Source of the DNA: Anniella stebbinsi
Taxonomy: Eukaryota > Chordata > Lepidosauria > Squamata > Anniellidae
NCBI GenBank assembly: GCA_029215795.1
Contig: JARDYH010000001.1
Coordinates: 13,353,501-13,417,500, forward strand
Direction of reading: 5' to 3'
Length of the DNA stretch: 64,000 nucleotides
Made by a program: the position numbers and the translations under genes. Positions 55,191-64,000 of this stretch are shown here, piece after piece (the first letter of the stretch is position 1; each line of letters starts with the position of its first letter). Under the pieces are notes generated by a model that was given only the letters and a program-made list of their open reading frames with translations, did no database searches and was not told where the DNA came from.

Positions 55191-56559
55191 CAGAAGATGG
55201 AAATTGGCCGTAATTATATGAGGATGTGCACAAATAGTGCAATGCAAGTAACTGGAGACTTTTATGAAGCTACTGTATGCTATTGCTATGCCTTCTGTTC
55301 AGCCACTTTCCGTAACGGTTTTGACTTCATTTTCCCCTTATATATTAATTCATCTCACCCTACTTCAAGCACTGATTCTCCCTAAACAACCAAAAAGTTT
55401 GAGATTTCAATCTATCAAACTTCACTGTGGGATAAATTACCATTGTTCTGTTGCAGTTAAAAGAACAAGAACTTTAGATGCAATAAATAGAAAAAAAGAA
55501 ACTAATTAACCCATTTATCACAAAACACCAAACAGGCCAATGATTTTTATAATTATCAAAACAACTCAATTTTTTGCTTTGGTACGCAAGCTTGTTTGAG
55601 CAACTGAATTGAAAATTATCAAAATTACTTACAATATACTGGCTACCAAAGCATGCAAAATGAGAGTGTTACAACCAATTAATTGAACTTAATAAAGCTT
55701 TTAAATTATTTTTTGTTTATTAGCATTCCTGCAGGGTTAATGATGTAGTCCTTCTCAGGCTAGGAGGAACAATTTAAACAATAACAACAACAGCAACACT
55801 AAAATTTTAAGCAAATTACATTTGCCAAGTATTAGGAAGTCCAATGAGATTTTGTAACAGGTAAGCAATAAATCGTTTGTGAGAGCTATCCATTAGCAGC
55901 ATTAAATTCATTTACTCACATTTCATCATAAATGAATTTTTTAGGTACTAAGAGACTGTGAATTGCTAGAAATCCATTTTCAGTCTGATGTGGTACAAAA
56001 TGGATCCTGCCCTCTCCCCATAAAATTAAAAATGTCATTATAGCTTCACAACAATCCTGTGAAGCAGATTAGGACAGTGGCGCCACCATTAGCACAATTT
56101 CCAGAGCCTTTGGAAAATCCCATGTTCCCCCTGTGTCAATGGGGGCCTTAAAGGCCCTGTTAACACAAGGGTAATTTAACACAAGGGTAAATCAAGGCCC
56201 CCGTTAGCACAGAGGAGGGGAGGAAATGCATGATTTCTGGAGGCTCCGGAAATTGCCCATTTTCCTCTTTCACACTAATGGCAACTGCCGCTAATGTGAA
56301 AGGGGGAAATGCAAAATTGCAGCAGTGTTGGGGTGTGTGCATATGGGGTGAGTGCTTGGTGATTTCACCCATCCCTACTGGCTACACTTTAAACCGCAAA
56401 TTGGGGGAATTTCAATTGGTGTTCCATTGCAACCCTGCATAAAAATACAGGGTTGGGATGAAAATGGTTGGGACATGCACTGAAAACTTTGAGATTCTTC
56501 CAAACCCTTGAAGATTCTTCCAGCTCACAAACACTTGATGCTCAGGATACACTCTAGAG
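55191..56559. other. unassigned DNA, AT-rich block plus partial palindromes
   Basis: 55500-55960 is AT-rich, repeat-free and enhancer-like. 56090-56330 has inverted pieces ('cacaagggtaatttaacaca', 'cattttcctctttcacacta' facing 'aatgtgaaagggggaaatg') that may be a small unnamed MITE. No gene. Confidence 0.3.
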
Positions 56560-56694
56560 CAGCTTTCCCTACCTGGTGCCCGCCAGATACGTTGGACATC
56601 GACACCTATCAGCTCCAGATGGCATGGTCAATGGCCAGGAATGCTGAATGTTGTCATTCAAAACATCTGGAGGACATCAGGTGGGGGAAAGCTT
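56560..56694. mobile_element. MITE-H copy 1
   Basis: 'cagctttccctacctggtgc' pairs with 'aggtgggggaaagctt'. The interior has 'agatggcatggtcaatggcc' and 'atctggagga'. This palindromic type, with 'ccagatg...catctgg' and 'catggccaatgg', is widespread in sauropsid genomes. No duplication was defined. Confidence 0.55.
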
Positions 56695-57546
56695 CTCCAG
56701 CACATTATCCAATGAGGAGCTAATGTCAGTAAAGGAAATTGCAGAAATCAGAGCATGTGCACATGAACACTTGGTTATGCATATGGGGTATTTGATTCCA
56801 GGCCATATTCTTTCGTTGCAATGAAAGCTGTGATACAAACAAACAATTCCTCCGTATGTAACCACTGACATAGGCATTCACTCAAGGTGTGTGTGAAGCT
56901 CCATGTAAAAGAGAAGTACACCTAAAGGGTTACCCTTCACTTGGATTCTGGTATTTGGTTCTGACTTACTTCCTCCACCCGAAGCTTGTTAATGCACATC
57001 TGTATCAGGATTGTCTAATTTCATACAATACAACCGAACACCTTTGAGCCAGGAATTTGAGAAAGAGAGCGACAGAGAGAAAACAGGCTGCTAAAATATT
57101 CATCCCATCCTTCACAGCTGCTACAATTAATCAGCTAGGCATGCACCTTCCTATAGTGCCAATCTATTTGCACAGCAAGACCTTGTTATGTATTTTTCCA
57201 CCCAGAAATTCCGCACACATCCCAGTGTTTTCTAATGCTCTGAAGGAAGGCTGTCGTGACTGCAGCTTGTGTAAATATTTTGCTGGCCTAGAACATTGTG
57301 TGCACTGTCTAATCCATGTTGAGGAATATTGATTTCCTGTATGAAACAAGAGGAAGTCACATTGAGAGTTGAACATAAAATATGGAAATAACTAAATAAC
57401 TAAATAAATGCAAAACAAAGTCAGCCAGGGAAGGAGAGTTGAAGAATGGGTCTTCGGGATTTCATGGTGGTTTCTTAACTGTCTTCCATGGAGCCCTGGG
57501 TTCCTTCAAAGTCACCAGGGGTTCCTCAATGATGCTTGTAATAGCA
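56695..57546. other. unassigned DNA
   Basis: No gene or repeat end. The 91-codon frame at 57057-57332 has no recognisable domain. Confidence 0.3.
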
Positions 57547-57554
57547 GACAAGCC

Positions 57555-57934
57555 TAGGGATGTATCAGAATTTTGTTTCTCGTTGCAAATCATCTGTACT
57601 TCCCAGTTTGCAACTTTGCATATGAATACAAACACAAGAACATTTTTTTTCTGAAAAAAGCTCACACATTTCTGGATTTGCAGTTACGTTATGCACTTTA
57701 AAATGTAATTGTAAAAGGAAAAAAATGCATTGCATGCTTTAGTCACCGGAGGAAAGGGCACACTTTTGAAAAATGTGCACAGAAATTTACACGTTCCCCA
57801 TTCAACATGCACATTTTCCCCATTGCAATGAAACACAAATGGGTCTCAAAGTCCCGAAAGAAACGTGATCCAAGTTTCCAAGTGGCACTGCAGAATCTCA
57901 GTGATCTCAAGCATCCCTAGCTCAACCATCCCTA
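57555..57934. mobile_element. hAT MITE, TAGGGATG...CATCCCTA, 380 bp
   Basis: Begins TAGGGATGTATCAGAATT and ends AACCATCCCTA. The flanks gacaagcc (57547-57554) and gagaagcc (57935-57942) match at 7 of 8. The interior resembles 19636-20048 ('aaaatgtgcacagaaattta', 'catgcacattttcccc'). Confidence 0.7.
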
Positions 57935-58347
57935 GAGAAGCCACCTTTAAAGACCGCTGCTGAACTTTCTCCAACGCATGTTTAGACAGTGAAAAAAAGT
58001 CCAAAAGTTGCCAGACTTTTTTTCTGGCTAAACAAGCATGGGATTTCACCCTTAGGGGGGTGACATTATCAGGATGGCCCTAAGCCTCCAAACGCAGAGG
58101 CTTACAGCCATCCGATGCATAGCAGCAGAGGCAATATTCACCTGGTCCGCATTTCACCTGGTCACCTCCTTCTGGTCTCCACATTTCAGCTCTGTGTTCC
58201 CTGGTTCCTCATCATCGGCTGCTACTGGGTGTGTATATGTGAGGAAATGCAGGAATTGGCAGTGTCAGGGCAGTGTCAGGGCAGTGAGGCTGGTGGCTCC
58301 TATTTCAATAGGGCATCATATTCAATGGAATATGATGAGGTATCTAT

Positions 58348-58833
58348 GGCCCCTTCTACACCCCTTCTTTTTCAGGAAGTGTGACATCCTGACTTCCTCC
58401 TGGGACATCGCACAGTTGCAGGCGCATCTTAAAAAAAAAACGGAGCCGAGAGGAGCACATTTGCACACCATCAATAACGTAAGGATTTTTTTTTCAAACA
58501 AACAACCCATAATCAGGAGGCCCATCTCTCCCCCACCATCCTGGGGATGGCAGGCTTGCTTCCGCCCCCTTCCTTGATGCTTCGTGCCCATTTCTGGTGT
58601 TGAGCTTACTCACGAGCCAGCACGGCACCAGGCGGGATGGGTGCTCACATCTCTCACGGTCTCGGGAAGTTCCCGGGACCGTGGAAAACTCAGGATTTCC
58701 CAGGGATCTCTTATCCCTGGGAAAGCCCCTGTCCATCCCCACCCCCCACTCCTAGGCGTCCCTGTGCATCATCTGAACACACAGGGAGCACCCGGGGACA
58801 ATTCTGTAACAAATGGCCAGTGTAGAAATGGCC
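58348..58833. mobile_element. MITE-E copy 3
   Basis: Ends GGCCCCTTCTACACC and 'agtgtagaaatggcc'. Flanks TAT and TTT match at 2 of 3. The interior 'cccggggacaattctgtaac' and 'ccctgtgcatcatctgaaca' parallels the other MITE-E copies. The 167-codon frame at 58074-58577 starts outside and crosses into it, with no domain. Confidence 0.65.
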
Positions 58834-59390
58834 TTTGCCTACTGCTTTAGAACAGGCCTATTAGGGGAAAACACATTGTTCATTTAAATTGTTTTCAGTT
58901 GTTTACATTGCTTTAATTTTAAAATGTTAATTTTATAGACTGTTTTTTTATTACATTGTAGCTTCTATTTTATGAATAGGAATGGTAAATAATAATGAAG
59001 ATGATGATGATGATGTCACTCAGAGCATGCATTTCCATCAGTAGGCAATACCATGAGAGGAGGGGAATGTAAACACACAAATCACATTCTCAATGGCAAA
59101 TGCATGAGAAAGATACTAGTCCTTACTTTCAGCCTGTTATAGCCCTGTTGAGTGCAAGGCTAGATAAAAGTAGCAGCGGAAATAGCCCTTCACCTTTATA
59201 TCATATTAGCGTATGCAGCCACTTAGCTGTTGTTATAATTTGTTTGTTTCCATTTCTTATAAGCAACTAAAAGAGTTGAGGAGTCACCTGATCTGCTGGA
59301 AAAGGCACCTAGTGTTGACCGTCATAAAAAGGGGGGTGGAAAGCTACTTTCTTGGAGCCAGCTTGTCATGGAAAGCTTAGAGACAGGGGC
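58834..59390. other. unassigned DNA, possible LINE tail
   Basis: 58850-59010 is T-rich, ending 'aatggtaaataataatgaag' and GAT repeats, like a LINE 3'UTR. No coding evidence. Confidence 0.3.
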
Positions 59391-59396
59391 AGGTTC

Positions 59397-59610
59397 TACA
59401 CTGCTGTTTTAAAGCGCTTTAAAGCACCTTATATAACAGTAATGACAACTTTTTTGGAGTGTGGCCTGGTCCCCAAGTGTTGTCAGTTCTGTTATAAACT
59501 GCTTTAAAGTGCTTTATAACAGTAGTGACAACTGTTAGGGCCCAGGACACACTCCAAAACAGTTGTCACTACTGTTATAAAGTGCTTTAAAGCAGCAGTG
59601 TAGATCTGCC
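59397..59610. mobile_element. MITE-C relative with CAG duplication
   Basis: Ends GGGCAGGTTCTACACTGCTG and CAGCAGTGTAGATCTGCC, flanked by CAG at 59394-59396 and 59611-59613. The interior is built of 'gctttaaagc' and 'acagtagtgacaactgtt' inverted units. A CAG duplication fits a Harbinger-type CWG preference. Confidence 0.7.
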
Positions 59611-59613
59611 CAG

Positions 59614-60630
59614 GGTCAGCATCAGGGGTAGGCATAGTTGGACATTTGCCGAAGGTCCACACTTGAGTAGGGGCTCCACTGACAAGAGAGATGCCCATCT
59701 TCTTCACCAATGCAACCTACTGGTTCAACGGCATTTTGCTCTTGTCCATACAACAATGGTGGTGCCAACCTGCGCATTGGATTTCTGCCTGTCAAGAAAG
59801 AAAGTGGTAGCAATACTAAGAAAGATGATGAGCAATAGCAGATGGTGACAATGGTGGGTGAGAAGGTAGACTCACTCAGGGAGGCAGCCCGTTGAGGGTG
59901 ATTTGCCCACGGGCACGCAAAAATGTGGAGTCATCACTGCTTAGTCAGGATGCTAGGCATGAACTTCATTGCCTCTCTCCAAAAAGAAGAGAACAGCATG
60001 AGGGAACTCCCTATTCCACCCAGATACAACTAAGCCCAGTGCCATCTAGTGACTAAGCCCTATAAAGATACTATCCATACACAGCATGAAACTACAATTG
60101 GTTGGAAACAATTTAAGGGTGTGGAGATGTCTACAACGAATGCTAGTTGTGGAGAGCAAACAAAAACCATTATTGATTTCCTTGAAAAGTAGAACAGACT
60201 TCATCTCAGGGAATTAATTCAGTGTGTTTTCCCGTCTGGAAGATTTATATCCCTGTATCATCTTCTGTAAGCTTGGGTCTCGGTTTTAGGGGAACAGCTG
60301 AACAGTGAGACTCAAAGGGAATACATTCACTACAAAAGCTTCCAGCTGGCTCCAAGGTGTGTGGGAGCACAGAGGTTATGCAACACATCTCCAAGATGTA
60401 CCACTTCATAGTAATAACTCACACTGCATTATCTGCCCTCCCTTCTTTTCAGATGCTCCTGAAAGGCCCTAAAGCTGTCTAGCACCTCGATCCCCACACC
60501 AAATGCAGGGGAACGTTTTCACCAAAGGATCATCTTCCCTCTACAACTATTGCAAACTGGTGGTTGGCTGGGGAATGGTGGAAGTTGTAGGACTTCTTTT
60601 TGTTTAAACATGCATAGGATTGCACACTAA
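59614..60630. other. unassigned DNA
   Basis: No gene. 'ctggggaatggtggaagttg' near 60569 may be a MITE-H crumb. Confidence 0.3.
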
Positions 60631-60886
60631 GGCCAGATCTGCACCAAGCAGGATATAGCACTATGAAAGCAGTATGAAAGTGGTATATAAAAGGCAGGAG
60701 CCCCACCAAGCAGGATATAATACTATGAAAGAGGTATGAAAGCAGTATATGGTATGTGTCAATGGGCCCTAACAGTTGTCAGTGCACTTCAATACCGCTA
60801 TAAAGCGGTAGTGTGGCTCCTGCCTTTTCTATACCACTTTCATACCGCTTTATTAGTGCCATATTCTGCTTGGTGTAGATTGGGCC
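60631..60886. mobile_element. MITE-C copy 5
   Basis: Ends GGCCAGATCTGCACC and 'ggtgtagattgggcc'. Flanks TAA and TCA match at 2 of 3. The interior repeats 'accaagcaggatata' and 'ctatgaaag' units twice, facing the complementary end. Confidence 0.75.
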
Positions 60887-61155
60887 TCAGTTGTGTACCT
60901 ACACTTTTCCTTGGTCTGTCAGGCTCAAATCCAGATGGGGAGGATGGAGTGCCTGGGTGATCTCAGTCAATCAGGGACCACATCACAATGCTACGTAACA
61001 CATCTGGAGACATGAACAAGTCTCATATCGTGGTCCAGTCCTTCATGAATTCCTCTAAAGATATTATCCACTCAGCACTAGAGACAACAGAGGAAGGGGA
61101 GTCAAATGGAGTCAAGGATAAATGGAAGAAAAATATGCATGCATGTTATAGTGGG
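60887..61155. other. unassigned DNA
   Basis: Nothing recognisable. Confidence 0.3.
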
Positions 61156-62091
<936 letters not shown>

Positions 62092-62206
62092 CTTTCCCAG
62101 CCTTTTTTGGTCTTCAACTTCCCTTGGGCCCGAACAACATGGCCAATGGTGAAAAATGCTGGGAGTTGTGATCCAAAACATCTAGAAAACCTCAGGTTGG
62201 GAAAAT
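62092..62206. mobile_element. MITE-H copy 2
   Basis: 'tttcccagccttttttggtc' pairs with 'aggttgggaaa', with 'aacatggccaatggtga' and 'gctgggagttgtgatccaaa' inside. It belongs to the same type as 56560-56694. Confidence 0.6.
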
Positions 62207-62925
62207 ATATATATAGGTTATTTCTAAACCGAGTTAAATTTGAACACAATGAAGAACATCTTTGCTGGTCCCAGGCACTGGATTTGGGACTGAAAGACAT
62301 TGCACAACATCTGCCTTAGCTTCCAATTTCCTGGGTTTGTGGAGTTTGGAACAACGTGATATAGCCTGATCTTCTGGTCTTCTAAACTGGCCTTTTTATG
62401 ATTGATTGGTAGCAAAGCAACTTGCATCTCCTCTATTCTTCCCCATGTTAGAGTCTATCTCCCATACTTCTCATGCCCTGTTCATTTTCTGCTCATTGTG
62501 CGGCCTTTGACAGAATAGGCTCAGGTTTTTAATTGGTCCAGGAACTGTAGATGGTTTAAAATTGTTACATTTTTGTACATTGGTTTGATGTTAGTATATT
62601 ATATTTTTAGGGTTTTTATCTTTGTAAACTAAACAGAGAGCTTTGACTATTGTGTGGAATAGAAATGCACTGAATGAATGACTGTTGAAAATGACACTAC
62701 CATATCATAGCACTGTGGTTTCCATTTATTTCCTATGCTGAAACTCTTCAAATTTTGATCAAATTTCAACCATGTACAGTTGCCTATATATTTCTGACTA
62801 ATAAACACATACATAAAAAAATTCATACACTTGCATACATTCCTTTTATAGGTTATTCTTTCATTAGGTATTGAATTCCTACTTCGGCCATTATGTCCCA
62901 TAAGCATATTGGTTATACCGTATTT
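62207..62925. other. unassigned DNA with LINE-like 3' end
   Basis: 62540-62690 ('tttgtaaactaaacagagag', 'ctttgactattgtgtggaat') resembles the L2-like ending at 37040-37090. The rest is unassigned. Confidence 0.35.
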
Positions 62926-63099
62926 CTTCGATTCTAAGACGCCATCGATTGTAAGATGCACCTTAATTTCAGTACCACCAACAGGGAAAAAGCTTTGATT
63001 CTAAGTGTGGGGAAATCACCATCGATTCTAAGACGCACCCCATTTTTAGAGACGTTTATATGGAGGGGGAATGTGTCTTAGAATCGAAGAAACAGGGTA
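62926..63099. mobile_element. short MITE with TA duplication
   Basis: Begins TACCGTATTTCTTCGATTCT and ends AGAATCGAAGAAACAGGGTA. The repeated core 'cgattctaagacgc' occurs three times in direct form and once inverted at the right end. TA at both ends suggests a TA-duplicating family such as Tc1/mariner. 174 bp, non-coding. Confidence 0.7.
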
Positions 63100-64000
63100 A
63101 ACGAATAACTATAATGAGTGACTTCCTTTGTTTCTTTAATGATTTTTATTATTACGCATGCTGTTGTTCTTCCCCCCTTTCTTTTGTTAACTTTATGATT
63201 AAAAATGTTTCTATCAGTCTCCTAGAATGGACAATACAGATTTTCTAGTACGAAGAAAAAGATAGCAGTCATTCTAGCAGTGATTCCAGCCAGGGGAAGA
63301 CGAAAGAGGAGATTAGTCATAACAGATGACCATTGGGTGCATGGCAGTGTGGAACATGGGCAGAATAAGAATAGCCTTGAAGGGGGTGGCATTCACATAA
63401 TTAGACAAATGCATGCTTTGTGGATGTGTCGTTCCTTTTTTCTATTTGGCCTTGTTCCTGGAAAAAAAATGCATGACTGCCCATTTGCCATTTAAGAGCA
63501 AATCGTGCCAGGGATGTTTATCTCATCGGAGAGGTGTGTGCATGGAAGAGAGTTGGGTCGTGTTGGCAAGATTCCTGGTTTAGTTCCAATAGAGAAACAT
63601 GTATTAGGGATGGCTTGTTGACACTCTGTGCAGAAGAGCAGATTAATGTCACAATTCCCTTCTCCTGGTATATTCAATGAATTATAATAAATTGTCTGGA
63701 TGGGGGAGAAGCTTTTCAAAGAGGAAAGCGGAGGGTCACAGCAGGGTAGCCAACCAGACCTCCCTTTTCAATTCCATTCTGGCTGTTTGATGAAGGAGTG
63801 GGGAATAAGCTGCCGGAATACTTAAATTTGTGTGTGTGTGTTCATGTGTTGCTGATAATTACAAAATATTTCCTCACGTTTGCTCAAGGGAACTGTTTAT
63901 TGGGGTGACAAGTTGCCATGCCCCAGGGGGAGCAATGTATTGTCATGGCTTTTCTCTCATCATTACACTAAAGTAACAAAACAGTGAGTTTTCTTTAACA
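63100..64000. other. unassigned DNA
   Basis: No gene or repeat end. A short GT run lies at about 63830-63842. Confidence 0.3.

Noticed and set aside
58074..58577. 167-codon open frame
   Set aside because: It begins in unique DNA and crosses the MITE-E boundary at 58348. No domain or splice context.

Overview
This window looks like vertebrate nuclear DNA, most likely from a non-avian reptile and probably a squamate (lizard or snake). The reasons are an abundance of palindromic hAT-type MITEs, CR1/L2-type LINE 3' ends, a tRNA-derived SINE of the kind seen in squamates, a Helitron, many long microsatellites, AT-rich unique DNA and the absence of any long open frame. The assignment rests on repeat style from memory, not on a database search. 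I found no exon, tRNA, rRNA or complete protein-coding gene that I can support. The open frames present are short and mostly lie inside repeats.

Layout. 1-2140: decayed LINE/SINE pieces and unique DNA. 2149-5465: a 3.3-kb palindromic hAT-like element with identifiable 8-bp target duplications. 5505-5824: first of 14 copies of a ~320-bp hAT MITE (called MITE-A here). 6845-9175: a 2.3-kb Helitron with a second LINE tail inserted in it; a 752-bp deletion relative lies at 16463-17214 on the other strand. 10-16 kb: a large-hairpin region, a family with long TIRs (MITE-F), microsatellites, possible conserved non-coding DNA, and an element with TCTACAC-type ends (MITE-E). 18-25 kb: nested insertions (a MITE-D inside a MITE-C), a 413-bp hAT element, two LTR remnants, a MITE-A inside one LTR, and a CAG-ended hAT element. 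25-30 kb: CR1 3' end, a broken R4/Dong-like LINE endonuclease region, and a second MITE-D. 33-39 kb: a SINE split by MITE-E, an L2-like LINE split by MITE-A, and an LTR split by a second GATCC-ended hAT element. 43-51 kb: a cluster of eight MITE-A copies, an inverted duplication that carries a MITE with its flank, and a solo LTR with a visible TATA box. 52-55 kb: an older LTR copy and a decayed L2/CR1-like reverse transcriptase. 56-64 kb: more MITEs, a GATA/GA compound microsatellite, a TA-flanked MITE, and unique AT-rich DNA.

The window is therefore best read as intergenic or intronic DNA built by repeated rounds of transposition. The nesting gives a relative order: LTRs, SINEs and L2-like LINEs are older than the MITE-A, MITE-E and GATCC-hAT insertions that split them. 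The large palindrome is the most striking object: its arms are nearly identical and it has changed length by loss and gain of internal repeat units.
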